Shown in pieces: positions 45,265 to 56,500 of a stretch of DNA of 64,000 nt. A program made the position numbers and the translations under genes. Position 1 is the first letter of the stretch. Each line of letters starts with the position of its first letter. A model generated the notes under the pieces. The model saw only the letters and a list, made by a program, of their open reading frames with translations, was not told where the DNA came from and did no database searches. Source of the stretch: Edaphochlamys debaryana (Eukaryota; Chlorophyta; Chlorophyceae; Chlamydomonadales); contig JAEHOE010000060.1 of the NCBI GenBank assembly GCA_016858145.1, positions 648,509-712,508 of the forward strand, given 5' to 3'.

Positions 45265-46818
45265 TCAGCGGTACGCCTTCTCGGGGTAGTCCCCGTCCTC
45301 TGCCAGGATGGCGGGCAGCGTCGTGCCGAGCAGCCACTTCACGGCCTTCAGGCACCACTCCTTGGTGAGCACGGCCACAAAGATTCTCTGCGGCTCGTCG
45401 GTGTACGCGGACAGCGGGTCGTAGGGTGTGTGCCCAAGCCGCTTCGCCTCGGCAGCGAGCCACGTCGCACGCGTGTCGATGAACTGCTGCAGCCTGCATG
45501 TTATCAGTGCGTGGCTTCACATGCAGCAGGGGCAAACAAGCAGGGGCAAGGGGCAGGGGGGAAGGGGCGCGGCATAGGGTGTTTAGGCGGCAAGAGAGGG
45601 TCGTGGGTTACGGCCGTGGTGGTTTGACCACGTTGTGTCACAGGCCACCCCTGCACAGCGTCCTGGTGCGCCTGCCCGTAATGCCTATGCCCCGTCTTAC
45701 CTAGTCACGATGACGTTGTGCATGTCCCCACTCCAAGGGGGCAGGTGGGTCACGACGTTGGGGGTGAGGCGCGCCCTTCCACATGTCCAGCTCTCCGTGG
45801 CACTTACGTTGATACTGGCATTGTCGTACGACCAGATGGGCGTGCACGCCACACCAGCCGCCTGGCACTTTGCTGCATACACCTCGTACACGTCCCCAAT
45901 AAAGTCCGCCACCTCCTCCCCCGTAGGTCCATTGGCCTTCCGCACCGGCCTGCCGTCCCCTTCTTGCGGAGGGAGGAGGGGTGGAAGCTGCCCGTGGTCC
46001 AGGCTTTGTAGTTTTTGGACTTGACGGGCGGGGTCTTGGCGTCAAGCCAGATCACGTCGTACGCCCATTTCTGTGGGTGGGAGGGTTGGAAGGGACCAGC
46101 GGGCAGGCGGGGCTGTGATGGCGAGGCTGATTCGGGGCAGGAGCTGCACAGGCGCACGTGCCTTTGGATTGACCGACTCACCAGAACCCAGGCATTGCTC
46201 TCGTACTGTGCCTTCGCTTGCGGTAGTACGGCAGGGGCCGCTTCATGGTCGGGAGGGAACGGCACTCCGTCGTACTCCGGCATGAGTGTAACGCCTAGCA
46301 TCTGGTTTTTTGCCACGCAGTTGTTCAACCACTGCTTCGCCACCTCGACCCGCTCGTCCTTCTCCTCCTGGCTCAGCACACGCCGAAACTCCACCTTAAG
46401 CACCTGCGGAGGGCAGGAGGCATGGGGCCGCGGGGGTTGCAGGTGAATAAGGTGTGAGTGCCTTGAGGCCAAGGCTTCAGTCATCCAAGGGGCCTGGCCA
46501 GCGCTTTCATCCTATCCTGCACTCCTCCATCCCCCTGGTCTGCGCAGCCGCCCACACGCCCCTTACCTTGCGAATCAGTGGATCCTCCTGCTGCATGCGA
46601 CGCCACAAGGTCTTGATGTGCACCTTGGAATCCTTCAGGATCTGGGCAATCACGGGGTGTTTCTCAGCCTGCTTCTTGGATCTAAACGGCTCTCCAGATT
46701 CAGCCTCACTCAAGAGGCAAGCTGTGCCGGCTAGCACTTGATCGTGTGTCACCTTGGGTTTGGGCCCGGTTGACTTGTCATTGAACACCGTGCCCCGCGC
46801 CATACAAGTTTTCAACAT
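45265..46818 (-). CDS. Transposase-like gene, copy 2
   Basis: Exons 46818-46567, 46403-46182, 46070-45808, 45486-45265. The sequence appears identical to copy 1, including the frame conflict in exon 3, so that feature predates the amplification. Confidence 0.55.
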
Positions 46819-48025
46819 GTGCCTCGCCCACTTCCCCCTCTCCTGCCCCACGGCCCCTGCTGGGGCTGCCGCGTCTCCCCAACGCTTGTAACAAGCCCTG
46901 TCTTGCAGGACCTCCCAAGCGCTTGCTGCGGCGGGCCCCAGCGGTTGTCGGCAGGGCCATGGGTTGTGACGGCCCACACGGCAGCTGCCACTGCCAGTAT
47001 GCGACCAAGGCGTTTTGCCGTCAGCTGGGAAGTTGGTTTGGATTGCTCCAGGAGCGGATCCATCTCTTACGCCGTTGACGGCATGGATCCTGCAGTTGGG
47101 GCAAGGGTGGACGGGGCGGGGGATGTGGGGGCTTGAAGGCGGGTGCGTGTCATAGGTGTGTCATGGGCAAACCACCCGCCCACCTGCCTCGCGCCCACCT
47201 GTGTGATAAGAGTGAGCACGTCTGACGGTTTCGGTTAACTCGTTGTGAGGCCCGTGGCGCCAGTTGCCTGTGTGAGCGCGAGTAAAGGAAGCCGAGTTGG
47301 GTACATCGCGTGCGTCAGAAGGGCGCGGCGCGCAACGCCTGCAAATTGCGATGCGTACCCGGGCCTTGGGCGCCTGTTAAGCCGGGCGCGTATCGGGAAA
47401 GCACTAATCGCTGCTTTGACTCCTACTGCAGAAGCCACTACGGTCGACAGCTCTGCCCGAAACTTCGGTGGAAGTCGGGCCGAGCGGCCAATGTCTGGGG
47501 ACGCATCGTTGGGGTCGGCTCTGGGTCCTCCTCAAGATCAGCGAAGCTTAATGCAGGTATGTGGCTTTGGGTTGGGTAAAGCGTGCATGACCCAGAGCGG
47601 GTCTTGCCCACTCGGAAGGCCGCACCAACCACGCGCGGCCGCAACCCTGGGCCAGGCATCGCGGCAGTTCCCCGACCGCGCCCCCCCGACACCAGACGCA
47701 TTTCGCGGCTGCGCAATGTGCAAATCGTATCACTATGCCATTACCCTTAATCCCCCCGCCCCCCCGTACGAATCAGCTTTGCCTTCACTGCAACTCATTG
47801 ACATCAACATGCGTCGCTGGCTCAATCCTGGCATTCTTGCACACCAGCTAGCAAGCCTAGGCGTGCCCCCCAGCAATCGGCCCCTCACGCGAGAGCACCA
47901 TCATCGCTCATGTTCTCAGTCTTGACACTCAAACCCCAGTACAAACCGTAGCAGGCTCCCCATCCACCCTTCCTTGCGCTTCACCTGCATGCCCCCTTGC
48001 CTGCCCCTCCCCAGGCCCGTCCTCC

Positions 48026-49579
48026 TCAGCGGTACGCCTTCTCGGGGTAGTCCCCGTCCTCTGCCAGGATGGCGGGCAGCGTCGTGCCGAGCAGCCACTT
48101 CACGGCCTTCAGGCACCACTCCTTGGTGAGCACGGCCACAAAGATTCTCTGCGGCTCGTCGGTGTACGCGGACAGCGGGTCGTAGGGTGTGTGCCCAAGC
48201 CGCTTCGCCTCGGCAGCGAGCCACGTCGCACGCGTGTCGATGAACTGCTGCAGCCTGCATGTTATCAGTGCGTGGCTTCACATGCAGCAGGGGCAAACAA
48301 GCAGGGGCAAGGGGCAGGGGGGAAGGGGCGCGGCATAGGGTGTTTAGGCGGCAAGAGAGGGTCGTGGGTTACGGCCGTGGTGGTTTGACCACGTTGTGTC
48401 ACAGGCCACCCCTGCACAGCGTCCTGGTGCGCCTGCCCGTAATGCCTATGCCCCGTCTTACCTAGTCACGATGACGTTGTGCATGTCCCCACTCCAAGGG
48501 GGCAGGTGGGTCACGACGTTGGGGGTGAGGCGCGCCCTTCCACATGTCCAGCTCTCCGTGGCACTTACGTTGATACTGGCATTGTCGTACGACCAGATGG
48601 GCGTGCACGCCACACCAGCCGCCTGGCACTTTGCTGCATACACCTCGTACACGTCCCCAATAAAGTCCGCCACCTCCTCCCCCGTAGGTCCATTGGCCTT
48701 CCGCACCGGCCTGCCGTCCCCTTCTTGCGGAGGGAGGAGGGGTGGAAGCTGCCCGTGGTCCAGGCTTTGTAGTTTTTGGACTTGACGGGCGGGGTCTTGG
48801 CGTCAAGCCAGATCACGTCGTACGCCCATTTCTGTGGGTGGGAGGGTTGGAAGGGACCAGCGGGCAGGCGGGGCTGTGATGGCGAGGCTGATTCGGGGCA
48901 GGAGCTGCACAGGCGCACGTGCCTTTGGATTGACCGACTCACCAGAACCCAGGCATTGCTCTCGTACTGTGCCTTCGCTTGCGGTAGTACGGCAGGGGCC
49001 GCTTCATGGTCGGGAGGGAACGGCACTCCGTCGTACTCCGGCATGAGTGTAACGCCTAGCATCTGGTTTTTTGCCACGCAGTTGTTCAACCACTGCTTCG
49101 CCACCTCGACCCGCTCGTCCTTCTCCTCCTGGCTCAGCACACGCCGAAACTCCACCTTAAGCACCTGCGGAGGGCAGGAGGCATGGGGCCGCGGGGGTTG
49201 CAGGTGAATAAGGTGTGAGTGCCTTGAGGCCAAGGCTTCAGTCATCCAAGGGGCCTGGCCAGCGCTTTCATCCTATCCTGCACTCCTCCATCCCCCTGGT
49301 CTGCGCAGCCGCCCACACGCCCCTTACCTTGCGAATCAGTGGATCCTCCTGCTGCATGCGACGCCACAAGGTCTTGATGTGCACCTTGGAATCCTTCAGG
49401 ATCTGGGCAATCACGGGGTGTTTCTCAGCCTGCTTCTTGGATCTAAACGGCTCTCCAGATTCAGCCTCACTCAAGAGGCAAGCTGTGCCGGCTAGCACTT
49501 GATCGTGTGTCACCTTGGGTTTGGGCCCGGTTGACTTGTCATTGAACACCGTGCCCCGCGCCATACAAGTTTTCAACAT
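48026..49579 (-). CDS. Transposase-like gene, copy 3
   Basis: Exons 49579-49328, 49164-48943, 48831-48569, 48247-48026. I saw no difference from copies 1 and 2. Confidence 0.55.
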
Positions 49580-50786
49580 GTGCCTCGCCCACTTCCCCCT
49601 CTCCTGCCCCACGGCCCCTGCTGGGGCTGCCGCGTCTCCCCAACGCTTGTAACAAGCCCTGTCTTGCAGGACCTCCCAAGCGCTTGCTGCGGCGGGCCCC
49701 AGCGGTTGTCGGCAGGGCCATGGGTTGTGACGGCCCACACGGCAGCTGCCACTGCCAGTATGCGACCAAGGCGTTTTGCCGTCAGCTGGGAAGTTGGTTT
49801 GGATTGCTCCAGGAGCGGATCCATCTCTTACGCCGTTGACGGCATGGATCCTGCAGTTGGGGCAAGGGTGGACGGGGCGGGGGATGTGGGGGCTTGAAGG
49901 CGGGTGCGTGTCATAGGTGTGTCATGGGCAAACCACCCGCCCACCTGCCTCGCGCCCACCTGTGTGATAAGAGTGAGCACGTCTGACGGTTTCGGTTAAC
50001 TCGTTGTGAGGCCCGTGGCGCCAGTTGCCTGTGTGAGCGCGAGTAAAGGAAGCCGAGTTGGGTACATCGCGTGCGTCAGAAGGGCGCGGCGCGCAACGCC
50101 TGCAAATTGCGATGCGTACCCGGGCCTTGGGCGCCTGTTAAGCCGGGCGCGTATCGGGAAAGCACTAATCGCTGCTTTGACTCCTACTGCAGAAGCCACT
50201 ACGGTCGACAGCTCTGCCCGAAACTTCGGTGGAAGTCGGGCCGAGCGGCCAATGTCTGGGGACGCATCGTTGGGGTCGGCTCTGGGTCCTCCTCAAGATC
50301 AGCGAAGCTTAATGCAGGTATGTGGCTTTGGGTTGGGTAAAGCGTGCATGACCCAGAGCGGGTCTTGCCCACTCGGAAGGCCGCACCAACCACGCGCGGC
50401 CGCAACCCTGGGCCAGGCATCGCGGCAGTTCCCCGACCGCGCCCCCCCGACACCAGACGCATTTCGCGGCTGCGCAATGTGCAAATCGTATCACTATGCC
50501 ATTACCCTTAATCCCCCCGCCCCCCCGTACGAATCAGCTTTGCCTTCACTGCAACTCATTGACATCAACATGCGTCGCTGGCTCAATCCTGGCATTCTTG
50601 CACACCAGCTAGCAAGCCTAGGCGTGCCCCCCAGCAATCGGCCCCTCACGCGAGAGCACCATCATCGCTCATGTTCTCAGTCTTGACACTCAAACCCCAG
50701 TACAAACCGTAGCAGGCTCCCCATCCACCCTTCCTTGCGCTTCACCTGCATGCCCCCTTGCCTGCCCCTCCCCAGGCCCGTCCTCC

Positions 50787-52340
50787 TCAGCGGTACGCCT
50801 TCTCGGGGTAGTCCCCGTCCTCTGCCAGGATGGCGGGCAGCGTCGTGCCGAGCAGCCACTTCACGGCCTTCAGGCACCACTCCTTGGTGAGCACGGCCAC
50901 AAAGATTCTCTGCGGCTCGTCGGTGTACGCGGACAGCGGGTCGTAGGGTGTGTGCCCAAGCCGCTTCGCCTCGGCAGCGAGCCACGTCGCACGCGTGTCG
51001 ATGAACTGCTGCAGCCTGCATGTTATCAGTGCGTGGCTTCACATGCAGCAGGGGCAAACAAGCAGGGGCAAGGGGCAGGGGGGAAGGGGCGCGGCATAGG
51101 GTGTTTAGGCGGCAAGAGAGGGTCGTGGGTTACGGCCGTGGTGGTTTGACCACGTTGTGTCACAGGCCACCCCTGCACAGCGTCCTGGTGCGCCTGCCCG
51201 TAATGCCTATGCCCCGTCTTACCTAGTCACGATGACGTTGTGCATGTCCCCACTCCAAGGGGGCAGGTGGGTCACGACGTTGGGGGTGAGGCGCGCCCTT
51301 CCACATGTCCAGCTCTCCGTGGCACTTACGTTGATACTGGCATTGTCGTACGACCAGATGGGCGTGCACGCCACACCAGCCGCCTGGCACTTTGCTGCAT
51401 ACACCTCGTACACGTCCCCAATAAAGTCCGCCACCTCCTCCCCCGTAGGTCCATTGGCCTTCCGCACCGGCCTGCCGTCCCCTTCTTGCGGAGGGAGGAG
51501 GGGTGGAAGCTGCCCGTGGTCCAGGCTTTGTAGTTTTTGGACTTGACGGGCGGGGTCTTGGCGTCAAGCCAGATCACGTCGTACGCCCATTTCTGTGGGT
51601 GGGAGGGTTGGAAGGGACCAGCGGGCAGGCGGGGCTGTGATGGCGAGGCTGATTCGGGGCAGGAGCTGCACAGGCGCACGTGCCTTTGGATTGACCGACT
51701 CACCAGAACCCAGGCATTGCTCTCGTACTGTGCCTTCGCTTGCGGTAGTACGGCAGGGGCCGCTTCATGGTCGGGAGGGAACGGCACTCCGTCGTACTCC
51801 GGCATGAGTGTAACGCCTAGCATCTGGTTTTTTGCCACGCAGTTGTTCAACCACTGCTTCGCCACCTCGACCCGCTCGTCCTTCTCCTCCTGGCTCAGCA
51901 CACGCCGAAACTCCACCTTAAGCACCTGCGGAGGGCAGGAGGCATGGGGCCGCGGGGGTTGCAGGTGAATAAGGTGTGAGTGCCTTGAGGCCAAGGCTTC
52001 AGTCATCCAAGGGGCCTGGCCAGCGCTTTCATCCTATCCTGCACTCCTCCATCCCCCTGGTCTGCGCAGCCGCCCACACGCCCCTTACCTTGCGAATCAG
52101 TGGATCCTCCTGCTGCATGCGACGCCACAAGGTCTTGATGTGCACCTTGGAATCCTTCAGGATCTGGGCAATCACGGGGTGTTTCTCAGCCTGCTTCTTG
52201 GATCTAAACGGCTCTCCAGATTCAGCCTCACTCAAGAGGCAAGCTGTGCCGGCTAGCACTTGATCGTGTGTCACCTTGGGTTTGGGCCCGGTTGACTTGT
52301 CATTGAACACCGTGCCCCGCGCCATACAAGTTTTCAACAT
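50787..52340 (-). CDS. Transposase-like gene, copy 4
   Basis: Exons 52340-52089, 51925-51704, 51592-51330, 51008-50787. This is the rightmost complete copy. Its upstream region continues to 53537, where the second satellite begins. Confidence 0.55.
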
Positions 52341-53535
52341 GTGCCTCGCCCACTTCCCCCTCTCCTGCCCCACGGCCCCTGCTGGGGCTGCCGCGTCTCC
52401 CCAACGCTTGTAACAAGCCCTGTCTTGCAGGACCTCCCAAGCGCTTGCTGCGGCGGGCCCCAGCGGTTGTCGGCAGGGCCATGGGTTGTGACGGCCCACA
52501 CGGCAGCTGCCACTGCCAGTATGCGACCAAGGCGTTTTGCCGTCAGCTGGGAAGTTGGTTTGGATTGCTCCAGGAGCGGATCCATCTCTTACGCCGTTGA
52601 CGGCATGGATCCTGCAGTTGGGGCAAGGGTGGACGGGGCGGGGGATGTGGGGGCTTGAAGGCGGGTGCGTGTCATAGGTGTGTCATGGGCAAACCACCCG
52701 CCCACCTGCCTCGCGCCCACCTGTGTGATAAGAGTGAGCACGTCTGACGGTTTCGGTTAACTCGTTGTGAGGCCCGTGGCGCCAGTTGCCTGTGTGAGCG
52801 CGAGTAAAGGAAGCCGAGTTGGGTACATCGCGTGCGTCAGAAGGGCGCGGCGCGCAACGCCTGCAAATTGCGATGCGTACCCGGGCCTTGGGCGCCTGTT
52901 AAGCCGGGCGCGTATCGGGAAAGCACTAATCGCTGCTTTGACTCCTACTGCAGAAGCCACTACGGTCGACAGCTCTGCCCGAAACTTCGGTGGAAGTCGG
53001 GCCGAGCGGCCAATGTCTGGGGACGCATCGTTGGGGTCGGCTCTGGGTCCTCCTCAAGATCAGCGAAGCTTAATGCAGGTATGTGGCTTTGGGTTGGGTA
53101 AAGCGTGCATGACCCAGAGCGGGTCTTGCCCACTCGGAAGGCCGCACCAACCACGCGCGGCCGCAACCCTGGGCCAGGCATCGCGGCAGTTCCCCGACCG
53201 CGCCCCCCCGACACCAGACGCATTTCGCGGCTGCGCAATGTGCAAATCGTATCACTATGCCATTACCCTTAATCCCCCCGCCCCCCCGTACGAATCAGCT
53301 TTGCCTTCACTGCAACTCATTGACATCAACATGCGTCGCTGGCTCAATCCTGGCATTCTTGCACACCAGCTAGCAAGCCTAGGCGTGCCCCCCAGCAATC
53401 GGCCCCTCACGCGAGAGCACCATCATCGCTCATGTTCTCAGTCTTGACACTCAAACCCCAGTACAAACCGTAGCAGGCTCCCCATCCACCCTTCCTTGCG
53501 CTTCACCTGCATGCCCCCTTGCCTGCCCCTCCCCA

Positions 53536-56500
53536 GGGGAGCAAGGTGGGGGAGGCGGAGGAGCAGGGCTAGGCCCCCCACACCCCCACACACCGGCACC
53601 CCCCCGCACCCGCACCCCACCTGCACCCCGCCCACTGCGTGTAACCGTTCGCCACCACCGCCACGGACTCACAGCCACCAACGCCTGCTACTGCTGGAGT
53701 TTTACAAATTGTAGTGGACGATTACGGCTCAGGGCTGGGGTTGAGTCGCAGGGCTGCGAGCAGAGCGAGGGGGGTCGCGAAATTCGAACCTCGCACCACC
53801 TCGCCGCTGCAGCTCTCCACCAGCCGCAAGCACCAGCGTGTACAGCTTTGAAAGCGCTACACCACGCACTGCTCCCGCTGCTTTGCACTTCTAGCGCCCT
53901 GGGCGTGAGAGCGAAACCGCTGGAGGCAGCTGCAGGCCGCAGGGGAGGCGCAGGCAGAAGCCAAGGAAACGCAGCTTGCAGACGGAAGCAGGGCGGCCAA
54001 GCACACAGCGCGCGGCCCAACCCTCCGACGCCACCGCCAAGGGCCTCAGCGGGGCCGGGAGCCCTCGGCCAGACGCAAACTCGGGGACCTGGCCCTGGCC
54101 CGAGTGCCCTTTGGCATGGATCGTTCATACCATGATGAAAACTGCCCATCCCATCAGCACTGGGCACATAAGCATCATTGGGCCAGATCAGTAGTACGGT
54201 GGGGGACCACGTGCGAACCCCTGGTGACGATCTGTATTGCCCATTTTGAGCCTGCGCCTGCCCCACGGGGGCCCCCGCGCGGACCCCCCCCGGGGGGGCT
54301 CTGCCCGTGTGAGCCACGACCTGCCGGAGCGGGAAAGGCTGGGACGCGCGTATTCCTTTGTGATATAATCGAGAGCTGCTCGCAGAGCTACTCGGCTGGG
54401 GGCTGGCAAGGGGAGCAAGGTGGGGGAGGCGGAGGAGCAGGGCTAGGCCCCCCACACCCCCACACACCGGCACCCCCCCGCACCCGCACCCCACCTGCAC
54501 CCCGCCCACTGCGTGTAACCGTTCGCCACCACCGCCACGGACTCACAGCCACCAACGCCTGCTACTGCTGGAGTTTTACAAATTGTAGTGGACGATTACG
54601 GCTCAGGGCTGGGGTTGAGTCGCAGGGCTGCGAGCAGAGCGAGGGGGGTCGCGAAATTCGAACCTCGCACCACCTCGCCGCTGCAGCTCTCCACCAGCCG
54701 CAAGCACCAGCGTGTACAGCTTTGAAAGCGCTACACCACGCACTGCTCCCGCTGCTTTGCACTTCTAGCGCCCTGGGCGTGAGAGCGAAACCGCTGGAGG
54801 CAGCTGCAGGCCGCAGGGGAGGCGCAGGCAGAAGCCAAGGAAACGCAGCTTGCAGACGGAAGCAGGGCGGCCAAGCACACAGCGCGCGGCCCAACCCTCC
54901 GACGCCACCGCCAAGGGCCTCAGCGGGGCCGGGAGCCCTCGGCCAGACGCAAACTCGGGGACCTGGCCCTGGCCCGAGTGCCCTTTGGCATGGATCGTTC
55001 ATACCATGATGAAAACTGCCCATCCCATCAGCACTGGGCACATAAGCATCATTGGGCCAGATCAGTAGTACGGTGGGGGACCACGTGCGAACCCCTGGTG
55101 ACGATCTGTATTGCCCATTTTGAGCCTGCGCCTGCCCCACGGGGGCCCCCGCGCGGACCCCCCCCGGGGGGGCTCTGCCCGTGTGAGCCACGACCTGCCG
55201 GAGCGGGAAAGGCTGGGACGCGCGTATTCCTTTGTGATATAATCGAGAGCTGCTCGCAGAGCTACTCGGCTGGGGGCTGGCAAGGGGAGCAAGGTGGGGG
55301 AGGCGGAGGAGCAGGGCTAGGCCCCCCACACCCCCACACACCGGCACCCCCCCGCACCCGCACCCCACCTGCACCCCGCCCACTGCGTGTAACCGTTCGC
55401 CACCACCGCCACGGACTCACAGCCACCAACGCCTGCTACTGCTGGAGTTTTACAAATTGTAGTGGACGATTACGGCTCAGGGCTGGGGTTGAGTCGCAGG
55501 GCTGCGAGCAGAGCGAGGGGGGTCGCGAAATTCGAACCTCGCACCACCTCGCCGCTGCAGCTCTCCACCAGCCGCAAGCACCAGCGTGTACAGCTTTGAA
55601 AGCGCTACACCACGCACTGCTCCCGCTGCTTTGCACTTCTAGCGCCCTGGGCGTGAGAGCGAAACCGCTGGAGGCAGCTGCAGGCCGCAGGGGAGGCGCA
55701 GGCAGAAGCCAAGGAAACGCAGCTTGCAGACGGAAGCAGGGCGGCCAAGCACACAGCGCGCGGCCCAACCCTCCGACGCCACCGCCAAGGGCCTCAGCGG
55801 GGCCGGGAGCCCTCGGCCAGACGCAAACTCGGGGACCTGGCCCTGGCCCGAGTGCCCTTTGGCATGGATCGTTCATACCATGATGAAAACTGCCCATCCC
55901 ATCAGCACTGGGCACATAAGCATCATTGGGCCAGATCAGTAGTACGGTGGGGGACCACGTGCGAACCCCTGGTGACGATCTGTATTGCCCATTTTGAGCC
56001 TGCGCCTGCCCCACGGGGGCCCCCGCGCGGACCCCCCCCCGGGGGGGCTCTGCCCGTGTGAGCCACGACCTGCCGGAGCGGGAAAGGCTGGGACGCGCGT
56101 ATTCCTTTGTGATATAATCGAGAGCTGCTCGCAGAGCTACTCGGCTGGGGGCTGGCAAGGGGAGCAAGGTGGGGGAGGCGGAGGAGCAGGGCTAGGCCCC
56201 CCACACCCCCACACACCGGCACCCCCCCGCACCCGCACCCCACCTGCACCCCGCCCACTGCGTGTAACCGTTCGCCACCACCGCCACGGACTCACAGCCA
56301 CCAACGCCTGCTACTGCTGGAGTTTTACAAATTGTAGTGGACGATTACGGCTCAGGGCTGGGGTTGAGTCGCAGGGCTGCGAGCAGAGCGAGGGGGGTCG
56401 CGAAATTCGAACCTCGCACCACCTCGCCGCTGCAGCTCTCCACCAGCCGCAAGCACCAGCGTGTACAGCTTTGAAAGCGCTACACCACGCACTGCTCCCG

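Larger units (their letters stand above)
41240..53537. repeat. Tandem macrosatellite, 2,761-bp unit, 4.45 copies
   Basis: Units start at 41240, 44001, 46762, 49523 and 52284 (partial) with a constant period of 2,761 bases. Units 2 to 5 look identical wherever I compared them. Unit 1 differs at several positions in its first 350 bases, for example ATCAAAG for ATACAAG, ACATATG for ACATGTG, GATTGCCCC for GATTGCTCC and GGTGGGC for GGTGGAC, then becomes identical. The left edge cuts through the first exon of a transposase-like gene. The right edge falls just past the point where the next gene's 3' end would begin. Each full unit holds a transposase-like gene on the minus strand plus about 900 bases upstream of it with no convincing gene on either strand. 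Confidence 0.95.

Noticed and set aside
53781..53864. A tRNA gene in each satellite unit
   Set aside because: A and B box-like sequences are present, but the acceptor ends do not pair, the T stem is poor and there is no terminator.
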